Assembly (NCBI RefSeq): GCF_001517545.1
Contig: NZ_FBYA01000003.1
Span: forward strand, 317,510 to 381,509
From: Limnohabitans sp. Rim47
GTDB taxonomy: Bacteria > Pseudomonadota > Gammaproteobacteria > Burkholderiales > Burkholderiaceae_C
Length of the DNA stretch: 64,000 nt
Direction: 5' to 3'
Shown here one piece after another: positions 15,413 to 24,549 of this stretch. Position numbers and translations under genes: made by a program. Each line of letters starts with the position of its first letter. Position 1 is the first letter of the stretch. The notes under the pieces are model-generated. The model made no database searches. It saw only the letters and a list, made by a program, of their open reading frames with translations, and was not told where the DNA came from.

Positions 15413-17167
15413 ATGTCCGCCTCTCCCAAATCGCTATCGGGCCTAGTCCCTTTTTTGAAGCCTTACCGTCTGGCCTTGGTTTTGGCCGCCTTGTTTTTGT
15501 TGCTGGCAGCAGGCACGACCCTGGCTTTCCCTTGGGTCTTGCGTCAGCTCATCGACCAAGGCCTGTCCACCGGGGCGTCGGTCGAACAGTTGTCGGGTAA
15601 CTTTTTGCGGCTTTTTGCGGTAGCGGCGGCTTTGGCGGTGTTTTCTGCTGGGCGTTATTACACCGTGAGCTGGCTGGGCGAGCGCATCACGGGCGACCTG
15701 CGCAATGCGGTGTACAGCCACGTGCTCCGGCAAAGCCCTGCCTTTTTTGAAACCACGCAATCGGGCGAAGTGCTGTCACGCTTGACCAGCGACACCACCC
15801 TGGTGCAAACCGTGGTGGGCTCGTCTTTTTCAATGGGCTTGCGCAACCTGGTCATGGGCGCTGGGGCCTTGGGCATGTTGGTCTGGACCAACCCCATGCT
15901 CATGCTGCAGGTGGTCGCGGTGCTGGTGGCGGTTATTTTTCCCAGCGTGTACCTTGGCCGCCGGGTACGCCGTTTGTCGCGCGCCAGCCAAGACAGGGTG
16001 GCCGACTCGAGTGCCATCGCCTCCGAGGTGCTGAACGCCATCACCGTGGTGCAAAGCTACACCGCTGAGGGACGCGAAACCCGCCGCTTCATCGATTCAA
16101 CCGCCCGCGCCTTGGGCACGGCGCTGGGCCGCATTCGTGCACGGGCGGTGCTGGTGGGCTTCATCATCATGGCCTCCAGCGCGGTCTTGCTGTGGGGTTT
16201 GTACATGGGCACGTTGGCTGTGCGGGCAGGTACCAGCACGGCGGGGCAGCTGGGCGAGACGGTTTTTTATGTCATCTTGCTGGCCAGCGCCTTTGCGGTG
16301 CTGGGTGAAGTTTATGGCGACATGCTGCGGGCCGCCGGCGCGACCGAACGCTTGATGGAATTGCTGCACACCGAGTCGAACCTGAAGATCGCCGCACAGC
16401 CGCAACAGCCCGCTTGGCCGCAGGGCGGATCGTCTTTGCAGTTGGAGTCGGTTCGGTTTCACTACCCCTCACGCCCAGACACGTGGGCGCTGGACCAGCT
16501 CAATGGGCAAGTTCACCCGGGTCAAACGGTGGCGGTGGTCGGCCCCAGTGGTGCGGGCAAAACCACCGTGTTCGATTTGTTGATGCGCTTTCACGACCCT
16601 CAGTTCGGCCGCATCGTGCTCGACGGCGTGCCGATTGACCAGATGGATCTGCACGATCTGCGCCAGCGCATGGCCATCGTGCCGCAGGAGCCGGTGATTT
16701 TTTCGGGCTCGGTGATCGAGAACATCCGATACGGCAGGCCCGATGCAAGCCTGGCAGAAGTGCAGGCCGCAGCCGAAGCAGCCTATGCGCAGGAGTTCAT
16801 TCGCGATCTGCCCGAGGGCTTTGACACTTACCTGGGTGATCGGGGCGTGCGCTTGTCGGGCGGCCAGCGTCAGCGCATCGCGATTGCGCGGGCGATTCTC
16901 AAAAACCCACCGCTCTTGTTGCTGGACGAAGCCACCAGCGCGCTGGATGCGCAAAGCGAAAAAATGGTACAGGCCGCGTTGGACAAAGCCATGGTGGGCC
17001 GCACCACGCTGGTGATTGCACACCGCCTGGCCACGGTGCAACGCGCCGACGTGATCTGGGTGCTGGAGCGTGGTCGCCTGATGGAGCAGGGCACCCATGC
17101 CGAGTTGCAAGCCAAAGGCGGGCTGTACGCGAGCCTGGCGGCGCTGCAATTCAATGCCGCGAGTTGA
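15413..17167 (+). CDS. ABC exporter, fused membrane and ATPase domains
   Basis: A 584-residue half-transporter of the MsbA/LmrA type. Residues 1 to about 310 form the six-helix transmembrane domain. The C-terminal nucleotide-binding domain contains Walker A (GPSGAGKTT), the ABC signature (LSGGQRQRIAIARA), Walker B (LLLLDEATSALDA) and the H-loop (VIAHRLATV). It should act as a homodimer exporting lipids or hydrophobic compounds. It converges with chrA and has no operon partner. Family is firm, substrate unknown. Confidence 0.9.
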   Translation: MSASPKSLSGLVPFLKPYRLALVLAALFLLLAAGTTLAFPWVLRQLIDQGLSTGASVEQLSGNFLRLFAVAAALAVFSAGRYYTVSWLGERITGDLRNAVYSHVLRQSPAFFETTQSGEVLSRLTSDTTLVQTVVGSSFSMGLRNLVMGAGALGMLVWTNPMLMLQVVAVLVAVIFPSVYLGRRVRRLSRASQDRVADSSAIASEVLNAITVVQSYTAEGRETRRFIDSTARALGTALGRIRARAVLVGFIIMASSAVLLWGLYMGTLAVRAGTSTAGQLGETVFYVILLASAFAVLGEVYGDMLRAAGATERLMELLHTESNLKIAAQPQQPAWPQGGSSLQLESVRFHYPSRPDTWALDQLNGQVHPGQTVAVVGPSGAGKTTVFDLLMRFHDPQFGRIVLDGVPIDQMDLHDLRQRMAIVPQEPVIFSGSVIENIRYGRPDASLAEVQAAAEAAYAQEFIRDLPEGFDTYLGDRGVRLSGGQRQRIAIARAILKNPPLLLLDEATSALDAQSEKMVQAALDKAMVGRTTLVIAHRLATVQRADVIWVLERGRLMEQGTHAELQAKGGLYASLAALQFNAAS

Positions 17168-17191
17168 GCGAATTTGTGCAAGCCGCAGGGC

Positions 17192-18514
17192 TTACAGCAA
17201 GGCAGACCTCAGTAAACCCAGCACGACACAGGCGGCCAGCACGCGCACCACGCCATAGCCTTTCTTGACCAAGGCCCATGTTGCCAGCAAGGTCAGCAAC
17301 AGTGCACTCAAGTCGGGCAGCATGTGCCAGCCGCCAGGCAGCCAGGTCTGGCGCGCAAATACACCAGCCAGATGCACGATCACGCCGATCACGGCCGCCG
17401 TGATGCCTTGCAGTGGCCCGGTCAGCGAAGGCATGTGACGTGTCGATTCGACCAGCGGCCCGCCTGCCAGGATGAACACGAACGAAGGCAAAAACGTGAA
17501 CCAGGTCACCACGCAAGCGGCCACAAAGCCGCCCAGCAGTGGATAGCCCAGCAAGGCTTGGCTGTGCCCACCCAAAAATCCCACGAATGCGACCACTATG
17601 ATCAACGGTCCGGGTGTGGTCTCGCCCAGCGCCAGGCCGTCCATCATTTGCGCTGCCGTCAGCCAACCGTATTGCACCACCGCTGCCTGTGTCACAAAAG
17701 GCAGGACGGCGTAGGCGCCACCAAAAGTCAGCAACGCCGCTTGTGTAAAAAAGCCACCCATCTGCGTGAGGGTGTGGCCTGCGCCGAACAGCAGGGCAAT
17801 CAGCCCCAGACTCAGTGCCCACAAACCCACACCCAGGGCCAGTGCGCGCCACAAACGGTGCGGACTGAAATGGGTGTGTGGCTGTTGGGGCGAGTGGTCA
17901 TTCAGCCAAGCGGCGGTCTCTGCGGCAAAAGACGACACCTGCGCCGAAGGGGGTGTGCGCTGCTTTGAATGCGTGCGTGACATGTAATAACCCACGCCTG
18001 CCGATCCCAAAATGATCAGGGGGAATGGCAAACCCCACAACATGCCCAGCAGAGACAAACTGGCCAGAACCCAAAGCCAGCGGGCTTTCAGGGTGCGTTG
18101 GGCCATGCGGTGAGCGGCGTGCAGCACCAGCGCCGTCACGGCGGGCTTGAGGCCCCAAAGCAGTGCCTCAGCCCAGGGGTGGTTGCCCCAAGCGGTGTAG
18201 GCCCAGCTCAACACCACCAACAACAGCAAAGACGGCAGCACAAACAAGGCCCCCGCAGCGATACCGCCTCGGGTGCCGTGCATCAGCCAGCCGATGTAGG
18301 TGGCCAGTTGCTGCGCCTCGGGGCCGGGCAGCAGCATGCAGTAATGAAGTGCATGCAGGTAGCGCTTTTCCGATAGCCAGCGGCGGCGCACCACCAGCTC
18401 TTCGTGCATCAGGGCGATCTGTCCGGCGGGCCCGCCAAAACTGATGCAGCCCAGCCGGAACCAGAATGGAAGTGCCTGCTTGAAGCTGACGGGCGAAGGT
18501 GTGTGTGGCGTCAT
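17192..18514 (-). CDS. chrA: chromate transporter ChrA
   Basis: Two-domain CHR-family transporter of 440 residues that expels chromate from the cytoplasm. Each half starts with the CHR motif: FRLGCISFGGPAGQIALMH in the first domain and LLTFGGAYAVLPFV in the second. The LLPGPEAQQLATYIGW block is also characteristic. Multiple hydrophobic segments follow. The start codon overlaps the stop of the upstream 125-residue gene (ATGA), so the two are translated together. Not every CHR homologue confers chromate resistance, so the substrate is a family-level call. Confidence 0.88.
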   Translation of the reverse strand: MTPHTPSPVSFKQALPFWFRLGCISFGGPAGQIALMHEELVVRRRWLSEKRYLHALHYCMLLPGPEAQQLATYIGWLMHGTRGGIAAGALFVLPSLLLLVVLSWAYTAWGNHPWAEALLWGLKPAVTALVLHAAHRMAQRTLKARWLWVLASLSLLGMLWGLPFPLIILGSAGVGYYMSRTHSKQRTPPSAQVSSFAAETAAWLNDHSPQQPHTHFSPHRLWRALALGVGLWALSLGLIALLFGAGHTLTQMGGFFTQAALLTFGGAYAVLPFVTQAAVVQYGWLTAAQMMDGLALGETTPGPLIIVVAFVGFLGGHSQALLGYPLLGGFVAACVVTWFTFLPSFVFILAGGPLVESTRHMPSLTGPLQGITAAVIGVIVHLAGVFARQTWLPGGWHMLPDLSALLLTLLATWALVKKGYGVVRVLAACVVLGLLRSALL

Positions 18515-18888
18515 GACGCACCAAAATGGTCGCGAAAGGCCTGTGCAAAGCCGGGCGTGCCGCTCAGGCTCAAGCTCAGTTCGATGCGCTGGTCTGAGGC
18601 CGGGGGCGTGATGGTGATGTCCCGGGTGACCGGACTGAACGTAATGACCGCAGTCACTGGTGGCTGGCCGCTCGGGTGCAGCGTGGCTTGCAAGTCAAAG
18701 TCCCAGTTCGCGCCGTCTTCCAGCGAACCGGGACCTTGCACGTCAAAACAGAAGGCCCAGGCCAACACCTGCGACACCTCTTGCAGCAGCGTACGGTTGT
18801 GATGGGTTTGTGGCTGCGCCAAGGCGTCCCAGCAGACCACGCCATCGGCGTCTTCGCTGCAGTCAAAGTCCAGTAATCGCAAATCCAT
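18511..18888 (-). CDS. hypothetical protein coupled to chrA
   Basis: A 125-residue protein that I do not recognise. It is acidic, starts MDLRLLDFDCSED and shows alternating hydrophobic patterns suggestive of beta strands. No signal peptide or cofactor motif is seen. Its stop overlaps the chrA start by 4 bases, which suggests translational coupling and perhaps a shared role, but no function can be stated. Confidence 0.6.
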   Translation of the reverse strand: MDLRLLDFDCSEDADGVVCWDALAQPQTHHNRTLLQEVSQVLAWAFCFDVQGPGSLEDGANWDFDLQATLHPSGQPPVTAVITFSPVTRDITITPPASDQRIELSLSLSGTPGFAQAFRDHFGAS

Positions 18889-19014
18889 CAGGGCGCTCCT
18901 CGCATGAGGGCTTGATTGTCGCCGCCTTGAATCGCTACACGAGGCATCTTGATGAATACATAAACCAAGGTAAATGCTTAAAAATTGGGCAATAATTGAA
19001 AATTAAGGGATTTT

Positions 19015-19024
19015 CTGTATACAG
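19015..19024. promoter_or_regulatory. candidate GntR operator CTGTATACAG
   Basis: A perfect 10-bp palindrome, 45 bp upstream of the GntR start, within an AT-rich leader. FadR-type GntR regulators commonly bind short palindromes with a central TATA or GTAC core. Autoregulation and control of the downstream ABC/vanA genes is the natural reading but unproven. Confidence 0.45.
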
Positions 19025-19069
19025 GATTGGCCTTCTTGGTGGTTTAATCTCATTTTTACCAACTCGTCT

Positions 19070-19861
19070 ATGTCTGTACTATCCGTTCGCATCCAAGAGT
19101 CTGAAGCTGCCGAAGAAGGCGGCTCGCAAGCCGTCAAGGCACAGCAACGACTGCGCGAATTGATTTTGGCGGGCGACTTGCCCGGTGGGAGCCGGATCGC
19201 CGAATTGGCCTTGGTGGAGCGATTGGGCATGTCGCGCACCCCCATCCGTGCGGCCTTGATGCGCTTGGGCCAAGAGGGCTTGCTTGAAGCCTTGAGCAGC
19301 GGCGGTTATGCGGTGCGTACCTTTTCGGAGCGCGAAGTGGCCGATGCGATCGAGTTGCGCGGGACGTTGGAAGGCTTGGCCGCTCGCTTGGCTGCAGAGC
19401 GCGGCGTGCGCCCGGCGGTGCTCAAGCTAGCCACCGAATGCCTCGACCAGATTGACCTGCTGCTGCGTCAAGGCACCCTGGACGACGACAGCTTTTCTGC
19501 TTATGTGCGTCTGAACGGTCAGTTTCACAAGTTGTTGTCCGGCATGGCCGACAGCGCGGTGCTGGCACGCGAGATCGAACGTGCATCGAGTTTGCCTTTC
19601 GCCTCCGCCTCGGGCTTTGTCGGGGTACAAGCCCACAATCCTGATGCCCGCGACATGCTGATGGTGGCGCAGCACCAGCACCGGCAAGTGCTGGATGCCA
19701 TTGCGCAGCGCGAAGCCGGTCGCGCAGAAGCCTTGATGCGAGAGCACTCGCGCCTGGCCAGGCACAACCTGGGCCTGGCCATGCAAAACCCGCAGCAAGG
19801 GGGCATGCCGGGTGTGCAGCTCATTCGCACGCAAAAGAACACACCGCTTTCTCAACGCTGA
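19070..19861 (+). CDS. GntR-family regulator (FCD domain), possibly VanR-like
   Basis: A 263-residue FadR-subfamily GntR regulator. The N-terminal winged helix is seen in LRELILAGDLPGGSRIAE and LGMSRTPIRAALMRL. A helical C-terminal FCD ligand-binding domain of about 150 residues follows, with the DAIELRGTLEGLAAR entry helix and a conserved histidine late in the domain (MVAQHQHRQ). It lies 35 bp before the ABC importer genes in the same direction. Because vanA ends that gene string and vanillate genes are often repressed by GntR-type VanR, vanillate is a candidate effector. That is inference from position. Confidence 0.83.
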   Translation: MSVLSVRIQESEAAEEGGSQAVKAQQRLRELILAGDLPGGSRIAELALVERLGMSRTPIRAALMRLGQEGLLEALSSGGYAVRTFSEREVADAIELRGTLEGLAARLAAERGVRPAVLKLATECLDQIDLLLRQGTLDDDSFSAYVRLNGQFHKLLSGMADSAVLAREIERASSLPFASASGFVGVQAHNPDARDMLMVAQHQHRQVLDAIAQREAGRAEALMREHSRLARHNLGLAMQNPQQGGMPGVQLIRTQKNTPLSQR

Positions 19862-19896
19862 TTTTTTAATTCTGCTTTCAACAACTGGAGACCTGC

Positions 19897-21063
19897 ATGC
19901 AAAAACGATTTTTCCTCCGTGCCATCGCCTGCGCCGCTGTCGCGGCCAGTGCCACGACTGCCATGGCGCAAGACAAGTTCAAGATCGGACTCATCTTGCC
20001 CATGACGGGCCCCTTTGCCTCGACCGGCAAGCAGATCGAAGCCGCAGCGCGCCTGTACATGGCGCAAAACGGCGACATGGTGGCGGGTAAAAAGGTGGAG
20101 CTGATCGTGAAAGACGACACCAGCGCCCCCGACGTGACCAAGCGCATTGCGCAAGAAATGGTCGTTAATGACAAAGTCAGCGTGTTGGCCGGTTTTGGGT
20201 TGACACCGTTGGCGTTTGCCACGGCACCGATCGCCACCCAATCCCAAACCCCTTTGGTGGTGATGGCAGCAGCGACTTCGAGCATCACGCAAGCCTCGCC
20301 GTTCATCGTGCGCACCAGCTTTACTTTGCCCCAAGCCGCCGTGGCGATTGCCGATTGGGCACCCAACAATGGCATCAAGAAAGTCGTGACTCTGGTGGCC
20401 GATTACGGCCCAGGCATCGATGCAGAAAAGTACTTCAAGGACCGCCTGATCTTCAATGGCGGCCAGGTGCTCGACACCCTGCGCGTGCCCATGCGCAACC
20501 CCGACTTTGCCCCTTTCCTGCAAAAAGTACGTGATTTGAAGCCCGATGCGGTCTATGTGTTCGTGCCCTCGGGCGCAGGTGCCGCGCTGATGAAGCAATT
20601 TGCCGAGCGCGGCATGGACAAAGCGGGCATCAAGCTGATCGGCACCGGTGACATCACCGATGACGATATTTTGAACAGCATGGGCGATGTGGCCAATGGC
20701 GTGGTCACTTCGCACCACTACTCGGCATCGCACAACTCGCCCTTGAACAAGAAGTTTGTGGCTGCTTTCGAGAAAGCCAACAACGGCCTGCGTCCCAACT
20801 TCATGGCCGTGGGCGGTTACGACGGCATGCGCGTGATTTATGAAGCGGCCAAAGCCACCAAAGGTGCGGGCGGCCAGGCCTTGCTTGACGCGATGAAAGG
20901 CCAAGTGTTTGAAAGCCCCCGTGGCCCGATGTTCATCGACGCGCAAACCCGCGACGTGGTGCACAACATCTACATCCGCAAGGTGGAAAAGGTCGGCGGC
21001 CAGCTTTACAACCAAGAGTTTGCGACCATCAAGGACGTGAAAGATCCGGGCAAGGCCCGCTGA
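19897..21063 (+). CDS. ABC importer periplasmic binding protein, branched-chain type
   Basis: A 388-residue type I periplasmic binding protein (LivK-like) with a Sec signal ending near TAMAQ. The mature protein begins DKFKIGLILPMTGPFASTG, the standard opening of this family. It is the receptor for the four following membrane and ATPase genes. Members of this branch in proteobacteria often carry aromatic acids rather than amino acids, and co-location with vanA supports uptake of vanillate or a related phenolic acid. The ligand is inferred. Confidence 0.87.
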   Translation: MQKRFFLRAIACAAVAASATTAMAQDKFKIGLILPMTGPFASTGKQIEAAARLYMAQNGDMVAGKKVELIVKDDTSAPDVTKRIAQEMVVNDKVSVLAGFGLTPLAFATAPIATQSQTPLVVMAAATSSITQASPFIVRTSFTLPQAAVAIADWAPNNGIKKVVTLVADYGPGIDAEKYFKDRLIFNGGQVLDTLRVPMRNPDFAPFLQKVRDLKPDAVYVFVPSGAGAALMKQFAERGMDKAGIKLIGTGDITDDDILNSMGDVANGVVTSHHYSASHNSPLNKKFVAAFEKANNGLRPNFMAVGGYDGMRVIYEAAKATKGAGGQALLDAMKGQVFESPRGPMFIDAQTRDVVHNIYIRKVEKVGGQLYNQEFATIKDVKDPGKAR

Positions 21064-21076
21064 TCTGGCAGATGAA

Positions 21077-21142
21077 GTCATGCCCGATGCGATCGGGCAT
21101 CCATCTCTTGCAGGCTCGCGCTGCGTGTGCGTAGCGCGAGCC
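21077..21142. repeat. half REP-like repeat plus second hairpin
   Basis: Two adjacent stem-loops lie between the receptor and permease genes. The first is ATGCCCGAT-gcg-ATCGGGCAT (21080-21100), the left half of the dispersed repeat. The second is a perfect 10-bp stem, 21113-21122 against 21133-21142. Such hairpins after a receptor gene often stabilise its mRNA and lower expression of the membrane subunits. Confidence 0.6.
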
Positions 21143-21161
21143 GCAACCAACTTCAAAACAC

Positions 21162-22028
21162 ATGTTGACCATTCTTTTCGACGGCATTGCCTACGGCATG
21201 CTGCTTTTCATCCTGGCGGTCGGCCTGTCTGTGACCATGGGCTTGATGAACTTCATCAACCTGGCGCACGGGGCTTTTGCCATGGCGGGTGGGTATTTGA
21301 CGGTGGTGCTGATGCAACGCTGGGATGTGCCCTTTTTGTGGTGTTTGCCCCTGGCATTTGCGGGCGCTGCCTTGTTGGGCGCGGTGCTCGAGCGCACGCT
21401 TTACCGCCGCATGTACCGCAAGCCACACCTGGACCAAGTGTTGTTTTCGATTGGTTTGGCCTTCATGTCGGTGGCCAGCATGGATTACTTCATGGGCTCG
21501 CAGCAACAGATCATGCAGCTGCCCGAATGGCTGCGCGGTCGCACCGAGCTGTGGGATGGCGCTTTGGGCATGGGCCACTACCGGTTGTTCATCATCGCCG
21601 TGTGCGCGGCGCTCACGGTGGGCCTGCAATTCATTCTGGCCAAGACCCGTTTTGGCAGTCGCTTGCGTGCCAGCGTGGACGATGCCCGTGTGGCCTCAGG
21701 GCTGGGCATTCGGGTGAACCTGGTGTTTGCCGCCACCTTTGCCGTGGGCTCTGGCCTGGCTGGTTTGGGCGGGGCTTTGGGCGCCGAAGTGCTGGGACTG
21801 GACCCCACCTTTCCGCTCAAGTTCATGGTGTACTTTTTGATCGTGGTGGCCGTGGGCGGCACCTCGTCGATCACTGGGCCGCTGTGGGCGGCGCTGTTGC
21901 TGGGCGTTGCCGATGTGGCGGGCAAGTACTACATGCCCAAACTCGGTTCGTTCATCGTTTACTTGCTCATGATCGCAATCCTGATCTGGCGTCCGCAAGG
22001 GCTGTTTGTGCGCAAAGGAGGCCGCTGA
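21162..22028 (+). CDS. ABC importer permease, LivH type
   Basis: A 288-residue inner-membrane permease of the LivH family with about eight hydrophobic segments. It opens with the typical LFDGIAYGMLLFILAVGLS, and the LMNFINLAHGAFAMAGGY block is the family hallmark. Toward the C terminus lies the GGTSSITGPLWAALLLGV cytoplasmic loop that contacts the ATPases. It pairs with the LivM-like protein encoded next, whose start lies 1 bp after this stop. Confidence 0.9.
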   Translation: MLTILFDGIAYGMLLFILAVGLSVTMGLMNFINLAHGAFAMAGGYLTVVLMQRWDVPFLWCLPLAFAGAALLGAVLERTLYRRMYRKPHLDQVLFSIGLAFMSVASMDYFMGSQQQIMQLPEWLRGRTELWDGALGMGHYRLFIIAVCAALTVGLQFILAKTRFGSRLRASVDDARVASGLGIRVNLVFAATFAVGSGLAGLGGALGAEVLGLDPTFPLKFMVYFLIVVAVGGTSSITGPLWAALLLGVADVAGKYYMPKLGSFIVYLLMIAILIWRPQGLFVRKGGR

Positions 22029-22029
22029 A

Positions 22030-23010
22030 ATGGAGGCTCGTCAACAACTTTTATCCAGCGCCCGCATTCGGGGCTGGGAGCCATTGGTCTGGCTGGTGGC
22101 TTTTGTCTTGCCTTTCGCATTGCCCGGTCATGCCCTGATCGTCAACGAGGTGGCCATCGTTGCTTTGTTTGCGGTGTCGCTTGACCTCGTGCTGGGCTAT
22201 ACCGGCATCGTGTCGCTGGGCCATGCGGCGTTTCTGGGTTTTGGCGCTTATGCTGCGGCCCTGTTTGCCAAGCATGTGATGCCCGACCCTTTGGCCGGAC
22301 TGATTTTTGGCACTTTTTGTGCCACGCTGCTGGGCGCGGTCTGCTCGTTCACCATTTTGCGCGGCACCGATCTGACGCGGCTCATGGTCACGCTGGGCAT
22401 GGCTCTGATCTTGATGGAGCTGGCCAACAAGCTCGATTGGCTCACGGGCGGCTCGGACGGTTTGCAAGGTGTGGTGATGGGCCCGGTGCTGGGTCGTTTC
22501 GAGTTTGACCTGTATGGCCAAACCGCAGCTTGGTACTCGCTGACCGTCTTGCTGGCGCTTTTTGTGCTGGCGCGGCGCTTTGTGCATTCGCCCTGGGGCG
22601 CCACGTTGATGGCGGTGCGCGACAACCCGTTGCGGGCCATGGCCATTGGCATCCCGGTGCACAACCGTCTGGCTGTGGTCTATACCGTGGCGGCGGCTTT
22701 GGCTGGCGCAGCGGGTGCTTTGATGGCGCAGACCACTGGTTTTGCTTCGCTCGATGTGTTTGCGCTGGAGCGCTCGGCCGACGTGATGCTGATGCTGGTC
22801 ATCGGCGGCGTGGGCTGGCTGTACGGCGGGGTGGTGGGTGCGGTGGTGTTCAAGCTCATGCACGACGTGATTTCTGGCATCACGCCGCAATACTGGACCT
22901 TCTGGATTGGCCTGTTTTTGGTGGTGCTGGTCATGGTCGGGCGTGAACGCCTGATCCGCCCATGGCTGTGGTTTGGCCGTGCGGCTGACCAGAAAGGCGG
23001 TGCGCAATGA
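22030..23010 (+). CDS. ABC importer permease, LivM type
   Basis: A 326-residue second permease (LivM family). The start at 22030 directly follows the livH-like stop, and the rival upstream start overlaps livH. Family blocks include SLDLVLGYTGIVSLGHAAF and the AVRDNPLRAMAIGIPV coupling loop that engages the ATPase. About ten hydrophobic stretches are visible. The 3' end overlaps the start of the LivG-like ATPase gene by 4 bases, indicating translational coupling. Confidence 0.9.
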   Translation: MEARQQLLSSARIRGWEPLVWLVAFVLPFALPGHALIVNEVAIVALFAVSLDLVLGYTGIVSLGHAAFLGFGAYAAALFAKHVMPDPLAGLIFGTFCATLLGAVCSFTILRGTDLTRLMVTLGMALILMELANKLDWLTGGSDGLQGVVMGPVLGRFEFDLYGQTAAWYSLTVLLALFVLARRFVHSPWGATLMAVRDNPLRAMAIGIPVHNRLAVVYTVAAALAGAAGALMAQTTGFASLDVFALERSADVMLMLVIGGVGWLYGGVVGAVVFKLMHDVISGITPQYWTFWIGLFLVVLVMVGRERLIRPWLWFGRAADQKGGAQ

Positions 23011-23789
23011 ATTCATCAGTTGTTAACCCACCCATCGTGTTGAAGGCCCAAGGTCTGGTCAAGCAGTTTGGGGGCATCACGGCCACGGACAAGGTGGATC
23101 TGTCCTTGCGTCTGGGCGCACGCCATGCGCTGATCGGCCCGAACGGGGCGGGCAAGACCACGCTCATCAACTTGTTTACTGGCGTTTTGCCGCCCACTTC
23201 GGGCCGCATTGAGTTGCTGGGCGAAGACATTAGCCAGTTGGCCCCTTACCAGCGCGTGCGCCGAGGCCTGGTGCGCACCTTTCAGATCAACCAGTTGTTT
23301 GCCAGCATGACGCCTTTGGAAACGCTGGCCATGGTGGTCTCGCAGCAGCGCGGCCTGGGCGGGCGCTGGTGGCAGGTCTTGGGCCAAGACACGGCGGTGG
23401 TTGAGCGCTGCGAAGCGCTGCTCGAATTGTTTCGCCTGACCGAAGTCATGCACCAGCGCACCGAGTTTTTGGCTTATGGCAAGCGCCGTTTGCTGGAGAT
23501 GGCGATCGCGCTGGCCTGTGAGCCCAAGGTCTTGTTGCTCGATGAACCGGTGGCGGGCGTGCCCGCAGGCGAGCGCGAAGAGCTGCTGCAGACCGTGGCG
23601 GCCTTGCCTGCCGAGGTGTCGGTTTTGTTGATCGAACACGACATGGATCTGGTGTTTGAATTTGCCGACCGCATCACGGTGCTGGTCAATGGCGCTGTGT
23701 TGACCGAAGGCACACCCGAAGCGATTGCGGCCGATCCGCAAGTCAAAGCGGTGTACCTGGGGCATGGCGAGGAGGTGGCCCATGGCTGA
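23007..23789 (+). CDS. ABC importer ATPase, LivG type
   Basis: A 260-residue nucleotide-binding subunit. Walker A reads GPNGAGKTTLINLF, Walker B VLLLDEPVAGVP, and the switch histidine lies in LLIEHDMDLVF. The signature segment is degenerate (FLAYGKRRLLEMAIAL), as is common in LivG proteins. The C-terminal segment VLTEGTPEAIAADPQVKAVYLG is typical of the family. It couples to the LivM-like start by a 4-base overlap and overlaps the LivF-like gene by 8 bases. Confidence 0.9.
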   Translation: MNSSVVNPPIVLKAQGLVKQFGGITATDKVDLSLRLGARHALIGPNGAGKTTLINLFTGVLPPTSGRIELLGEDISQLAPYQRVRRGLVRTFQINQLFASMTPLETLAMVVSQQRGLGGRWWQVLGQDTAVVERCEALLELFRLTEVMHQRTEFLAYGKRRLLEMAIALACEPKVLLLDEPVAGVPAGEREELLQTVAALPAEVSVLLIEHDMDLVFEFADRITVLVNGAVLTEGTPEAIAADPQVKAVYLGHGEEVAHG

Positions 23790-24522
23790 ATTGTTGAAAG
23801 TTGAAAACCTGCGTGCAGGTTATGGCGAAGCGGTGGTGTTAAACGACATCAGCCTGTCGCTGGGTGAGGGTGAAACCCTGGCCTTGCTGGGCCGCAACGG
23901 CACAGGCAAAACCACCCTGATGGACACGCTGGCCGGGGCCACGCGCCAACATGGCGGGCAGATTTTTTTGGGTGGCCAGCCGCTGCACACACTGCCTTCG
24001 CACGAGCGTGCTGCGGCGGGCATTGGTTGGGTACCGCAAGAGCGCAATATTTTTAAATCGCTCACCGTGCACGAGAACCTGACGGCGGTGCAGCGGCCTG
24101 GGCGCAAAGGGCCAGGTGGTCGCGAGAGCCGACCCTGGACACCCGAGCGCGTGTACGAGATGTTCCCGCGCCTGGCCGAGCGCAAGACCAACTTGGGCAC
24201 GCAACTGTCGGGTGGCGAGCAACAAATGCTGGCCGTGGGCCGTGCGCTGGTACTCAACCCGCGTTTGCTGCTGCTCGATGAGCCGTTGGAAGGGCTGGCC
24301 CCGATCATCGTGGAAGAGCTGCTGCGTGCGATTGCCCGCATCACCCGTGAAGAGGGCTTGTCGGCCATCATCGTGGAGCAGCACCCGCAAGCGATTTTGC
24401 GCATCAGCCACCGCGCTGTGGTGCTGGACCACGGCAACGTGGTGCACGCCAGCGCTGCTGACACCTTGCAGCAAGACCCCGAATTGCTGGACCGCTTGCT
24501 GGGCGTGGCCCGCAAGCTTTGA
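23782..24522 (+). CDS. ABC importer ATPase, LivF type
   Basis: A 246-residue second nucleotide-binding subunit. The start at 23782 has a GGAGG site just upstream inside the LivG-like gene. Walker A is GRNGTGKTTLMDTLAG, the signature is LSGGEQQMLAVGRAL, Walker B is LLLLDEPLEGLAP and the switch region is IIVEQHPQ. It forms the heterodimeric ATPase with the preceding protein. It is followed after 27 bp by vanA, which places import and demethylation in one probable transcript. Confidence 0.9.
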   Translation: MAELLKVENLRAGYGEAVVLNDISLSLGEGETLALLGRNGTGKTTLMDTLAGATRQHGGQIFLGGQPLHTLPSHERAAAGIGWVPQERNIFKSLTVHENLTAVQRPGRKGPGGRESRPWTPERVYEMFPRLAERKTNLGTQLSGGEQQMLAVGRALVLNPRLLLLDEPLEGLAPIIVEELLRAIARITREEGLSAIIVEQHPQAILRISHRAVVLDHGNVVHASAADTLQQDPELLDRLLGVARKL

Positions 24523-24549
24523 AGTTTTTTGATCATCAAGAGGTGAAAC

